Positions 1 to 7,467 of a DNA stretch of 64,000 bases are shown here, piece after piece; positions within the stretch are counted from its first letter, which is position 1; the number at the start of each line of letters is the position of its first letter. Made by a program: the position numbers and the translations under genes. The notes under the pieces were generated by a model. The model saw only the letters and a program-made list of their open reading frames with translations. It had not been told where the DNA came from and did not search any database. Where the stretch lies: the NCBI GenBank assembly GCA_963728195.1, contig CAVSIX010000009.1:212067-276066 (forward strand), read 5' to 3'. The stretch comes from Sva-07 sp963728195 (GTDB lineage: Bacteria > Actinomycetota > Acidimicrobiia > Acidimicrobiales > Ilumatobacteraceae).

Positions 1-1049
1 GTCTGGACGCCCTGGCGGAGCACGAACGGCGAGTCGACGGCGGCCAACCGGAGCGCCGCTTGGAGCAGCGCATCGCTGGTGTCGCCCGGGTTGACGGGCG
101 CGCCTGCGCACAACACGAACTTGATGCCGTCGGGCGCGATGTCGGTGTGGAGCGAGGTGACGCCGAAGGTGGCGCCGATTCGCTCGACATCGTCGACGAG
201 TCGGTGGAAGGCATGAGCGACCGCTTCAGGCCCTTCGCTGTCGAGCAGTGTCCCGACTCCGATCACCATCAGGAATCCGACGGTGACCAGCCGGTGCTCA
301 CCACCCGTCCCCGAGAAGGCTGCGAGCTGTTCGACCACGGCCGCCGGCACGTAGGGCGACAGGTCGTCGTCTCCGAGATCACGCTCGCGCGGTCCGCTCG
401 ACGCGTCGCCGCTCGAGCCCGTGATCACCCAGCCGCCGTGCTCCTCGCGCAGGAGCATCTTGTCCGGGAGGTGCTCGGCGATCAACGGGTCGACGAGCGT
501 GTCGCCCTTGGCAGCCTCGCCTTCCAGTCGGATCACCTCCGTTGCCCGCGGGCCGGTGATCAGCAGCTCGCGATAACCGGAGCCGACGAGGAACACGTCG
601 AACGGGCCAGCTGCGATCCCGACGGTCATCGTCAGGCTGGCCCGCTTCGCAGCCGGCGAGGAGTGCAGCGCTCGTTGCATCACCAGTCCGGCATCGGCCG
701 CACGACGCTGGTGGCGATCGCCTCGGAACAAGATCAAGAGTGCGTCCCCACCGAACTTGATGACCTCGCCGCCGTAGCGATACGCCGAGTCGATCAACGC
801 GGTGAAGCACGTGTTGATCAGCGAGGTGATCTCCTCGGCGCCGACCTTGCCCTTGCCGGCGAGCTTCTCCGACAGTGCAGTGAACCCCGAGATGTCCGCC
901 GACAGCATCGACCCGTCGACGCTCGTCCAACTGGGCACGGGACCCCGGCCGAGTTCGACGGCAAGTCGCGGCACGAATGCGGTGAGCGCGTCGAGGCGGT
1001 CACCGTCTGTGCCCGTCCGAGCTGGTGGGTCGTGTACTTCCGTGGCCAT
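1..1049 (-). CDS. Tandem class III adenylate/guanylate cyclase-domain protein (partial)
   Basis: The gene reads leftwards from an ATG at 1049 and runs off the window edge, so only about 349 N-terminal codons are seen. The first cyclase domain (about residues 48-170) has both metal-binding aspartates, in SADISGFTAL and FGGDALLILF. A second, weaker cyclase-like segment follows about residue 255 (HRLVTVGFLMVIGVG). Two cyclase domains in one chain recall soluble adenylyl cyclase-type regulators, which usually continue into an ATPase and TPR region; that part would lie outside the window. It probably makes cyclic nucleotide or acts as a signalling ATPase regulator. The second domain lacks an obvious aspartate pair and may be regulatory only. 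Confidence 0.8.
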   Translation of the reverse strand, partial: MATEVHDPPARTGTDGDRLDALTAFVPRLAVELGRGPVPSWTSVDGSMLSADISGFTALSEKLAGKGKVGAEEITSLINTCFTALIDSAYRYGGEVIKFGGDALLILFRGDRHQRRAADAGLVMQRALHSSPAAKRASLTMTVGIAAGPFDVFLVGSGYRELLITGPRATEVIRLEGEAAKGDTLVDPLIAEHLPDKMLLREEHGGWVITGSSGDASSGPRERDLGDDDLSPYVPAAVVEQLAAFSGTGGEHRLVTVGFLMVIGVGTLLDSEGPEAVAHAFHRLVDDVERIGATFGVTSLHTDIAPDGIKFVLCAGAPVNPGDTSDALLQAALRLAAVDSPFVLRQGVQ

Positions 1050-1084
1050 CCGCTGCTTTCTCGGGTCACAGCGAGAGTAGTCGA

Positions 1085-1114
1085 GCAACGTGTCAGATTC
1101 TCCTGTCACGTTGC
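1085..1114. terminator. Stem-loop between dienelactone hydrolase and cyclase genes
   Basis: Perfect 8-bp arms GCAACGTG and CACGTTGC enclose a 14-nt loop. It lies downstream of the leftward dienelactone hydrolase gene and 36 bp upstream of the leftward cyclase gene, so it could be a terminator for the former or an operator for the latter. No U-rich tail is visible. Confidence 0.4.
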
Positions 1115-1170
1115 GGGCGTGGTTCCGGAGGTTTCTGACTCCCGTCCGCGACACCCACGCGGCGCACTGC

Positions 1171-1833
1171 TCAGGGCGTGACGCCGTGGTCGGCGAGGAA
1201 CTCGAGCGTGCGCCCGAGGGCGATCGCCGCGGAACGGGCGTCGTGCTGAGGTCGGGCGTCGCAGTTGAATCCGTGGTCGGCGCCCTCGTACACGTGGACC
1301 GGCACGCCCGGATGCGCCTCGGCGATGATGGTGACCTGTTCGAGCGGGATCCCGTGGTCGAGCTCACCGAAGTGCAGCATCGTGGGCACCTTCGGCCGGC
1401 GGTCGCGCATGCCGTACACCTGACCGCCGTAGTAGCCGACGGCGGCGGCGATCGGCAGGTCGCACGCCGCGATCCACGCAACGCTGCCACCGAAGCAGTA
1501 ACCGATCACGGCGACCGGCCCGGTGTCGCTCACGTGATCGACGGCGGCGGCGACGTCGAGCATGGCAGCGTCGAATGCGATCGGCATCACCAGCTCGATC
1601 CCGCGGGTGCGGCCCTCGTCGTCGTAGCCGAGTTCGACACCGCGCTCACCGCGATCGAACAGCGCCGGAGCGATGGCGCGATAGCCGAACTCGGCGTAGC
1701 GGTCGACGACCGAGCGGATGTGGGCGTTGACTCCGAAGATCTCCTGCACGATCACGATCGACGCCGACGCACCGTCGGGGTGCACCTCGTATGCGTCGAG
1801 TTCGTGTCCGTCGCTGGCGGTGAGTCGAGTCAT
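1171..1833 (-). CDS. Dienelactone hydrolase family protein
   Basis: A 220-residue alpha/beta hydrolase of the dienelactone hydrolase family, close to the usual length. The nucleophile is the cysteine in GYCFGG (about residue 113). The acid and base are probably the Asp in GELDHGIP and the His in ADHGFN, which completes the Cys-Asp-His triad. Such enzymes hydrolyse cyclic esters such as dienelactone in chlorocatechol breakdown, but many family members have other ester substrates. It starts at ATG 1833, in the same direction as the DUF167 gene upstream. No catabolic partners are nearby, so the substrate is unknown. Confidence 0.85.
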   Translation of the reverse strand: MTRLTASDGHELDAYEVHPDGASASIVIVQEIFGVNAHIRSVVDRYAEFGYRAIAPALFDRGERGVELGYDDEGRTRGIELVMPIAFDAAMLDVAAAVDHVSDTGPVAVIGYCFGGSVAWIAACDLPIAAAVGYYGGQVYGMRDRRPKVPTMLHFGELDHGIPLEQVTIIAEAHPGVPVHVYEGADHGFNCDARPQHDARSAAIALGRTLEFLADHGVTP

Positions 1834-1866
1834 CCGGCCGACGTTAGAGCAGCCACCGACGTCCCG

Positions 1867-1894
1867 CCGTGGTGTGCGCCGTGGGGTGTGCGCC
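1867..1894. repeat. Short tandem duplication GGTGTGCGCCGTG
   Basis: The 13-mer GGTGTGCGCCGTG occurs twice in a row, separated by one base, in the gap upstream of the dienelactone hydrolase gene. It looks like a local slippage duplication. It could affect that gene's promoter, but no -10 or -35 box is clear. Confidence 0.35.
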
Positions 1895-1926
1895 GTGCGT
1901 GTGGCGGTGTGGCGTGGCCCGGCGCA

Positions 1927-2268
1927 TCAGGCCCCGGGGAGGCCGTGCATCCGTTCGGTGAGGGTCCGCCTGGCGGCATCGATGTCGACGCCGTCGATGT
2001 GCAGCCGCTTGTGCCGGCTCGAGGCACCGGAGCGGATGGACACCGCACTGCTGCGCACGCCGAACACGTCGGCGATGAACGCGACCAGCACCTCGTTGGC
2101 ACGGTCGTCGCGCGGTGGTGCGGCGACCCTGATCTTGACGGCCTCGCCGTGCGCTCCGACGATCTCGGTACGCCGGGCGTTCGGCTGCGCATGCACCGAC
2201 AGCACCACGCCGCTGCCGGCTGCGACCAGTTCCGGGCGCGGCGGCTCGATGTCGGCGGCCCCCGTCAT
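1927..2268 (-). CDS. DUF167 (YggU) family protein
   Basis: A 113-residue protein matching the small DUF167/YggU family. The family signature is visible in VHAQPNARRTEIVG near residue 26 and in VKIRVAAPPRDDRANEVL near residue 44. The family folds as a small alpha/beta domain and has no firmly known function. The N-terminal 20 residues are an extension beyond the core. It starts at ATG 2268. A pair of CGATGAGCGAA inverted repeats lies just upstream. Confidence 0.85.
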   Translation of the reverse strand: MTGAADIEPPRPELVAAGSGVVLSVHAQPNARRTEIVGAHGEAVKIRVAAPPRDDRANEVLVAFIADVFGVRSSAVSIRSGASSRHKRLHIDGVDIDAARRTLTERMHGLPGA

Positions 2269-2290
2269 CGCCGAGTCATCGTCCCAGGCC

Positions 2291-2404
2291 GCTGCGATGA
2301 GCGAAGCGTCGGGATGTGGTCGGTTCGCTCATCGGTGGTGAGGTTCGCGCTGCTGCGATGAGCGAAGCGTCGGGATGTGGTCGGTTCGCTCATCGGTGGT
2401 GAGG
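2291..2404. repeat. Direct pair of CGATGAGCGAA inverted-repeat elements (copies A and B)
   Basis: A 53-bp block occurs twice, identically, at 2291-2343 and 2352-2404 (period 61 bp). Each copy holds an inverted repeat with 11-bp perfect arms, CGATGAGCGAA and TTCGCTCATCG, around an 18-nt loop (cores 2295-2334 and 2356-2395). The pair sits between two leftward genes. Related copies are at 3441-3541 and 5550-5586. This is the organisation expected of REP-like palindromic elements. Confidence 0.85.
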
Positions 2405-2430
2405 GGCGGGCCGGGCGGGGTCGGGGAGCG

Positions 2431-3390
2431 TCAGGCGATGTCGCGGGCGGCAGGGACGACGTCGGTCAGGTAGGCGTCGAGCGCGTCGGGCTGCACCGGG
2501 AGACGCAGCGCCACATTGACGAGATCGGCGCCGGCGGCGCGGTACTCCGCGATGCGCTCGACGGCGCGATCGGGCGTGCCGGTCAGCGCGCCGCCGGTGA
2601 CCCGGGGCGCCATCTCGGCTCCCCACTGCTGCTCGATGCGGTCGAGTTCGCCCTGCGCATCGGCCGCCGTCGCTCCGAGGTGGAACGCCAGGTTGACCGA
2701 TCGCTCGAGTGTGGCAGGGTCGCGGCCGATCGCCTCGCAGGCGGCGTCCAGCCGGTCGTTGAGCCGGCGGAACTCCTCGGGGTCGACGTACGGCACGTTC
2801 CATCCCGAGCAGAACCGGGCAGCGTTGTGGGGCGTGCGCGTGCGTCCTCGACCGCCGGTCCACACCGGCATCGGTCCGCCGAACGGGCCCGGCACGCAGG
2901 TGACTTCGTCGACGCGGTAGTGCTCACCGTGCACGGTCGTGGTCGCCTCCGGCTCCGCCGACGACAGCATCGAGCTGATGATCTCCAGCGCCTCGCCCAA
3001 CATGTCGAAGCGCACGTCGATGTCGTCGAAGTCGTAGCCGTGGGCGCGGAATTCGGGCTCGTGCCAGCCGGCGCCGAAGCCGGGCTCGAACCGTCCGCCG
3101 GAGATGTGGTCGATGGCGACGCACGCCTTGGCCAGGAGCGCCGGGTTGCGGTACGGCACACAGAACATCAGACAGCCGATCCGCGCCCGCTCGGTGACCG
3201 AGGCGAGTGCGCCGAGTGTGGCGACGGCCTCGAAGTGCGGGGTGGTTCCACCGGCCGGCGGGGCCTCGTAGAGGTGGTCCCACACCGAGATCCAGTCGAC
3301 CACGCCGTCGAGGCGCCTCCACAGTGAGATCAGTTCGGCCATCGTGGCGTTCTGCTGGCCGACGTGCACACCGATCGAGAGCGAAGTCAC
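2431..3390 (-). CDS. LLM class F420-dependent oxidoreductase
   Basis: A 319-residue luciferase-like (TIM-barrel) oxidoreductase that starts at GTG 3390. Family marks include WDHLYEAP near residue 38, the mid-protein segment AIDHISGGRFEPGFGAGW near residue 91, and the C-terminal GTPDRAVERIAEY element that follows the substrate cap. Actinobacterial members of this group normally use F420 rather than FMN, so that cofactor is inferred. The substrate cannot be told from sequence. The gene stands alone between two pairs of palindromic repeats, with no obvious operon partner. Confidence 0.85.
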   Translation of the reverse strand: MTSLSIGVHVGQQNATMAELISLWRRLDGVVDWISVWDHLYEAPPAGGTTPHFEAVATLGALASVTERARIGCLMFCVPYRNPALLAKACVAIDHISGGRFEPGFGAGWHEPEFRAHGYDFDDIDVRFDMLGEALEIISSMLSSAEPEATTTVHGEHYRVDEVTCVPGPFGGPMPVWTGGRGRTRTPHNAARFCSGWNVPYVDPEEFRRLNDRLDAACEAIGRDPATLERSVNLAFHLGATAADAQGELDRIEQQWGAEMAPRVTGGALTGTPDRAVERIAEYRAAGADLVNVALRLPVQPDALDAYLTDVVPAARDIA

Positions 3391-3440
3391 CCGCCCATCA
3401 TGCTCGCTACCTCCGTGCCACCCGCACGCAGAGCCACGTG

Positions 3441-3541
3441 CGATGAGCGAAGTGCCGGTATCGGGTCGGTTCGCTCATCGCTCGAAGTTCGAGCGTCGTT
3501 GCGATGAGCGAAGTGCCGGCATTCGGTCGGTTCGCTCATCG
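3441..3541. repeat. Direct pair of CGATGAGCGAA inverted-repeat elements (copies C and D)
   Basis: Two copies, at 3441-3480 and 3502-3541, again have 11-bp perfect arms CGATGAGCGAA and TTCGCTCATCG with 18-nt loops, and again lie exactly 61 bp apart. The loops differ from those of copies A/B but keep a CGG...GTCGG pattern. Between them lies another small dyad, GCTCGAA-G-TTCGAGC (3480-3494). The pair sits in the gap between two leftward genes. Confidence 0.85.
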
Positions 3542-3575
3542 CTGGCGGGGACGGTCGCGCCAGCGGGAGGAGCGG

Positions 3576-4058
3576 TCAACGGGGGATCGTTGCGAGAAGG
3601 TCCTTGACGGCGGCTGCGCTGTGCTGCTCGAGGTCGGTGCAGCGCGCGAGGACGTCGCGCATCGTCGGATCGTCGGTCGAGGCGGCGATGCCCACCCAGG
3701 CCTGTGCACCCTGGAGTTCGGCTTCGGACTGGAGGTACAGCTGGTCGAGCACGTCGTACGGGGCGAACACGTCGTAGTACACGGCGATCGCTGCCGGGAG
3801 CGCATCGTCGACGGCCTGCTGGACGCCGGCATCCACCGGGAACAGCCCCGCGACGAGGTCGGCGATCTCGTCTTCGCGAGCTGCGCACTCCAGCAGGATG
3901 TCGGCGTGATCGGGCGCCGCTCGAGCCCACTCGCGGTAGCGCGCTGCTGCAGAGCGTTCGAGCCCGGCGAGGAATGCGGGCCGGGCGGCGTCGGGAACGC
4001 TCGTGATGTGCGACCGCAGCAGTGCGCCGAACTGCGGGACCACCGGCAGTGTCGTCAT
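3576..4058 (-). CDS. Hypothetical all-helical, ferritin-like protein
   Basis: A 160-residue protein starting at ATG 4058 (MTTLPVVPQF); the open frame runs further upstream but is not convincing there. The sequence is helix-rich and acidic. Segments such as ERSAAARYREWARAA and CAAREDEIADLV resemble helices of ferritin-like or DUF2202-type bundles, but a complete diiron ExxH set cannot be assigned. Function is unknown. It lies immediately after repeat copies C/D and is the distal gene behind an NTF2-like gene in the same direction. Confidence 0.6.
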   Translation of the reverse strand: MTTLPVVPQFGALLRSHITSVPDAARPAFLAGLERSAAARYREWARAAPDHADILLECAAREDEIADLVAGLFPVDAGVQQAVDDALPAAIAVYYDVFAPYDVLDQLYLQSEAELQGAQAWVGIAASTDDPTMRDVLARCTDLEQHSAAAVKDLLATIPR

Positions 4059-4113
4059 CCTCACATCATCGCCGAACCCGCACGGGCAGTGAGAACCGGC
4101 CGAGCTGTGAGTG

Positions 4114-4494
4114 TCAGCTCGCGAGCACGGGAGAGCCGTGATGTGCGACGAGCAGCCACCGCCCGTCGCGGCGCACGAACAGATTGGTCGCCGCCACGGT
4201 GCCCGTACCGCCGGCATCGACCAGGTTCTCGTCGAGCGTCACCCACGCGGTGTCGCCGTGGACCGCGACGGCTTCGTTCGTGAGAATGAACTGGTTGCGT
4301 CCCGGTCCGGCGAAGATCCGCCGCCACGACTCCTCGACCTGCGGCCACGTGCGCAGGATCGGCCAGCCCGGATGGATGCACACCACGTGGTCGGAGTGCT
4401 CCCACACCTCGCCCATCGCCCCGAGATCGCGGGCCTCGTGGGCCTCGTAGAACGCCCGGTTCGCATCGAGCACCTCGGCGATCACCAGCTCCAT
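4114..4494 (-). CDS. NTF2-like / SnoaL-fold protein
   Basis: A 126-residue protein of the nuclear transport factor 2-like superfamily. The N-terminal helix ANRAFYEAHEARDLGAMGEV is followed by the typical VWEHSDHVVCIHPGWP strand-turn. The C-terminal curved sheet ends in NLFVRRDGRWLLVAHHGSP, which is the common DUF4440/SnoaL-like layout. I chose ATG 4494 (MELVIAEVL), which begins at the first helix; an in-frame ATG at 4527 adds 11 residues. The fold covers small isomerases, cyclases and unknowns, so the reaction cannot be assigned. Confidence 0.75.
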   Translation of the reverse strand: MELVIAEVLDANRAFYEAHEARDLGAMGEVWEHSDHVVCIHPGWPILRTWPQVEESWRRIFAGPGRNQFILTNEAVAVHGDTAWVTLDENLVDAGGTGTVAATNLFVRRDGRWLLVAHHGSPVLAS

Positions 4495-4710
4495 CGTGCG
4501 CAGCGTATGCGAAATCGCCCAACGCATTCTCGACCGTCCACGGCCGGCGTACGAGCCGTGGCGGGCGGTGTGACGAATGACTCGTCACTCCGACGACATC
4601 TCTTCGTCATCCATCCGTAACATTGGCCTCCACGAACACCAGGCCCGGCGCACTCCAGCGCCCGACATGCCGTGCGGACCCGAGTCGGTCCCCCGCTGCC
4701 AAGGAGCGTC

Positions 4711-5532
4711 ATGAACCCCCCCACCACCACCCCCCACCACCACATCCATGCGTCCCGGCGCATCGTGCGCCGATCGGTCACGTTGCTGGCGGCCACCGCG
4801 GTGATCGCCAGCACTCCGCTGGTCGCCCGGGCCCTCGACGACGAGCCCTCCACGACGAGCGACACCGAGCTGACGAGCACGCCGCTCGCCGAGGGCCGTC
4901 TCGCCACCCGCAGCGACTCGACCGACCGTGTCGCGGACCCGATTCCCGATCTCGGGGCGAACCTCGCGGCCGATCCCGGCGTCGTCGAGTCGATCGATGC
5001 GCCCGCCACGCTCGCAGCCGAACCGGCTGACGCGCCCGCGCTCGTCGCACCAGTCGTCGAGGCGGAACCCGCCGTCGATCCGACGATCGCGGCACTGACC
5101 GACACGTACGCCTGGGGCGAACGCGGTCCTCGGGTGGTCGCGCTCCAAGAGGCGCTCGGCGTGACCGCCGACGGCTGGTATGCGCACGCCACCGAGCAGG
5201 CGCACCGAGTGGCACTGGAAGCGCTCGCTCTCCCGACCGACGCACTGCCCGAACCGTTGACGCCGGCCGGTCCGTCGCCGAGCCAGTGGGCCGCGCTGCG
5301 CGACTGCGAGTCCGGCGGCAACTATGCAATCACGAACCCGTCGGGCAAGTACCGCGGCGCCTACCAGTTCGATCGCTCGACGTGGAACTCGGTGGCCGAG
5401 CGTCATGCCCCGCACCTCGTCGGCCTCGACCCGGCTGCCGCGTCGCCTGCCGACCAGGACGCCATGGCCCTCGCCCTCTACGGCGAGCGTGGTGCAAGCC
5501 CCTGGCCGCAGTGCGGCCGTCACCTCTCCTGA
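4711..5532 (+). CDS. Secreted Rpf-like transglycosylase with peptidoglycan-binding domain
   Basis: A 273-residue secreted protein. ATG 4711 is preceded at a good distance by AAGGAG (4701-4706), which fixes the start over an in-frame ATG at 4672. A basic, hydrophobic signal peptide (RRSVTLLAATAVIASTPLVA) is followed by a low-complexity acidic linker. Next comes a short peptidoglycan-binding-like repeat (GERGPRVVALQEALGV, about residue 134). The C-terminal 80 residues are the transglycosylase/resuscitation-promoting domain: WAALRDCESGGNY with the catalytic Glu, GAYQFDRSTW, and a final WPQCGRHLS. It should cleave peptidoglycan during growth or resuscitation. Confidence 0.88.
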   Translation: MNPPTTTPHHHIHASRRIVRRSVTLLAATAVIASTPLVARALDDEPSTTSDTELTSTPLAEGRLATRSDSTDRVADPIPDLGANLAADPGVVESIDAPATLAAEPADAPALVAPVVEAEPAVDPTIAALTDTYAWGERGPRVVALQEALGVTADGWYAHATEQAHRVALEALALPTDALPEPLTPAGPSPSQWAALRDCESGGNYAITNPSGKYRGAYQFDRSTWNSVAERHAPHLVGLDPAAASPADQDAMALALYGERGASPWPQCGRHLS

Positions 5533-5549
5533 CCGAGGACCGCCCCCAC

Positions 5550-5586
5550 CGATGAGCGAACCGCCATCGGGGCCGTTCGCTCATCG
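5550..5586. repeat. Single CGATGAGCGAA inverted-repeat element (copy E)
   Basis: A fifth copy of the palindromic family, here with 12-bp arms (CGATGAGCGAAC and GTTCGCTCATCG) and a shorter loop. It starts 17 bp after the stop of the Rpf-like gene and may serve as its terminator. Unlike the other copies it is not duplicated. Confidence 0.8.
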
Positions 5587-5655
5587 CCGGGCTCGGCGCA
5601 CGTGCGAGACGGGGATCGTGATGCGCCCGAGGTAGCGTCGGTGTCACAACTGAAT

Positions 5656-5777
5656 ACCTGCGGGGTTGGGTGGAAGTCCCAGCCGGCGGTGAAAGCCCGC
5701 GAACCCCTCGATCTCGGTCGGGGGGCCGATCCGGTGGAACTCCGGGGCCGACGGTCACAGTCCGGATGGGAGCAGGT
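5656..5777 (+). promoter_or_regulatory. FMN riboswitch (RFN element)
   Basis: The leader of ribD carries the conserved RFN core: GCCGGCGGTGAAAGCCCGCGA, then GGTGGAACTCCGGGGCCGAC, GGTCACAGTCCGGATGGGAG. The closing stem P1 is ACCTGC (5656-5661) with GCAGGT (5772-5777). FMN binding is known to switch off downstream riboflavin genes in bacteria. It lies 74 bp ahead of ribD and should control the whole four-gene operon. Confidence 0.93.
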
Positions 5778-5794
5778 CGCCACGGCACTGGTCC

Positions 5795-5811
5795 GCGCCC
5801 ACATCGGGCGC
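5795..5811 (+). terminator. Hairpin in the FMN riboswitch expression platform
   Basis: GCGCCC-ACATC-GGGCGC is a perfect 6-bp stem with a 5-nt loop, 18 bases after the aptamer. It lacks a U-run, so it may be a Rho-assisted stop or part of a translation-blocking fold instead of a classic intrinsic terminator. Confidence 0.45.
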
Positions 5812-5850
5812 TGACCGTCGTCGTCATGTTCCCGTTCCCGCGCACCCGGG

Positions 5851-6882
5851 ATGGCCAACATGACGATCGACGACAGCACCACGATCCGCAGCGCGATGAC
5901 AGCGGCGCTCGCCGCAGCCGCGGGCGTGCGGGCGACCACGTCGCCGAATCCGTGGGTGGGCGCTGCGGTCGTCTCGGTCGACGGTGACGTCGTCGCGGTC
6001 GGCGCAACCGAACCGCCCGGTGGTCGTCACGCCGAGATCGTGGCACTCGATGCGGCGGGGTCCGCTGCGGTGGGCGCCACGCTCGTGTGCACGCTCGAGC
6101 CGTGCTCGCACCACGGGCGGACGCCGCCGTGCACCGATGCGATCATCACCGCCGGCATCGAGCGTGTGGTCGTGGCGATCACCGATCCCGACCCGCTCGT
6201 CGCCGGCTCGGGCGTCGATGCGTTGCGCGGCGCAGGCCTCGACGTCGAGGTCGGCGTCCTGGGGGACGAAGCCGAGGCGCAGCTTGCGCCGTACCTGCAC
6301 CACCGCCGCACCGGCCGCCCGTACGTGATCTGCAAGGTGGCGATGTCGGCCGACGGCGGCATCGCCGCTGCCGACGGCACCTCGCAGTGGATCACCGGCG
6401 AGGCCGCGCGCCGCGACGCCCACCGGCTGCGCGCCGAGAGCGACGCCATCGTCGTCGGTGCCGGCACGGTGCGCGCCGACGACCCGGCGCTGACCGTGCG
6501 ACACGTCGACGGTGCCGATCCGCTGCGCGTCGTGCTCGGCGCTGCGCCGCCCGAGGCCGCGGTGCATCCCTGCATCGAGTGGACCGGCGGGCTCGACGAG
6601 CTGCTCGACGACCTCGGCGGCCGCGGTGTCGTGCAGCTGATGGTCGAGGGCGGTGCCCGCGTGATCGGCTCGTTCCACTCCGCCGGACTCGTCGACCGCT
6701 ACGTGCTGTACCTCGCGCCGGCGCTGCTCGGTGGCGTCGGCGCCAAGCCCGCGATCGGCTCACCGGCCGTCGCGACGATCGGCGACATCTGGCGCGGCCG
6801 CTTCGACACCGTCGAGCGCATCGGCGACGACCTGCGCATCGAGCTCGTGACCCTGGAGGTCGGACGAAAGGAAGGACCCTGA
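5851..6882 (+). CDS. ribD: Bifunctional riboflavin biosynthesis deaminase/reductase RibD
   Basis: A 343-residue protein that converts the GTP cyclohydrolase II product through deamination and side-chain reduction. The N-terminal deaminase domain has the zinc motif GRHAEIVAL and EPCSHHGRTPPC. The C-terminal reductase domain (from about residue 155) begins with RPYVICKVAMSADG and contains VGAGTVRADDPALTVR and the late MVEGGARVIGSF. The length is typical. A second ATG at 5860 is possible. It is the first gene after the FMN riboswitch and its stop codon abuts the ribE start. Confidence 0.95.
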   Translation: MANMTIDDSTTIRSAMTAALAAAAGVRATTSPNPWVGAAVVSVDGDVVAVGATEPPGGRHAEIVALDAAGSAAVGATLVCTLEPCSHHGRTPPCTDAIITAGIERVVVAITDPDPLVAGSGVDALRGAGLDVEVGVLGDEAEAQLAPYLHHRRTGRPYVICKVAMSADGGIAAADGTSQWITGEAARRDAHRLRAESDAIVVGAGTVRADDPALTVRHVDGADPLRVVLGAAPPEAAVHPCIEWTGGLDELLDDLGGRGVVQLMVEGGARVIGSFHSAGLVDRYVLYLAPALLGGVGAKPAIGSPAVATIGDIWRGRFDTVERIGDDLRIELVTLEVGRKEGP

Positions 6883-7467
6883 ATGTTCACAGGAATCGTG
6901 GAGGAGCTCGGACGGCTCGAGTCGCTCGACGGCGGACGGCTGCGGATCGCAGCGACCCGTGTGGTCGAGGACGCGTCGATCGGTGACTCGATCGCCGTCA
7001 ACGGATGCTGTCTGACGGTGGTGGCGTTCGGCGACGACTGGTGGGAGGCCGACGTCTCCGACGAGACGATCTCGCGTACGAGCATCCGGTCGCTGCAACC
7101 GGGCGACGGGACCAACCTCGAACGGGCGGTGAAGATGTCCGACCGCCTCGGCGGTCACCTCGTGCAGGGCCACGTCGACGGCGTCGGCGAGATCGTCGAA
7201 CCGGTGCCCGACCTGCGGGTGCGGGTACCGCAGGCGCTGACCCGCTACCTCGTCGAGAAGGGCTCGGTGACCGTCGACGGCGTCAGTCTGACCGTGGTCG
7301 ACGCACTCGACGACGGCTTCACTGTCGCGATCATCCCGCACACCGCCGACGTCACCACGCTCGGCGCCCGACGCCCCGGCGATCTCGTCAACATCGAGGT
7401 CGACGTGATGGCCAAGTACGTCGAGCGGCTGATGGCCGCGTACGTCGAGACAGGAGCAGCCAGATGA
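6883..7467 (+). CDS. ribE: Riboflavin synthase alpha subunit
   Basis: A 194-residue enzyme that dismutates two 6,7-dimethyl-8-ribityllumazine molecules to riboflavin. Both halves of the internally duplicated lumazine-binding fold are present: it starts MFTGIVEELG, contains AVNGCCLTVV in the first barrel, and has VDGVSLTVVDA in the second. The stretch GGHLVQGHVDGVG joins the barrels. The ATG follows directly on the ribD stop, and its own stop overlaps the ribBA start by four bases, so translation is probably coupled. Confidence 0.95.
   Translation: MFTGIVEELGRLESLDGGRLRIAATRVVEDASIGDSIAVNGCCLTVVAFGDDWWEADVSDETISRTSIRSLQPGDGTNLERAVKMSDRLGGHLVQGHVDGVGEIVEPVPDLRVRVPQALTRYLVEKGSVTVDGVSLTVVDALDDGFTVAIIPHTADVTTLGARRPGDLVNIEVDVMAKYVERLMAAYVETGAAR

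Noticed and set aside
60..1181. Long rightward open frame across the first kilobase
   Set aside because: The opposite strand has clear cyclase motifs, and this frame is Arg/Asp/Val-rich with no domain signature; a GC-rich shadow.
4560..4710. Possible c-di-AMP riboswitch before the Rpf-like gene
   Set aside because: Such genes often have one, but none of the conserved ydaO-yuaA core blocks can be found here; only a small TGACGA/TCGTCA dyad.
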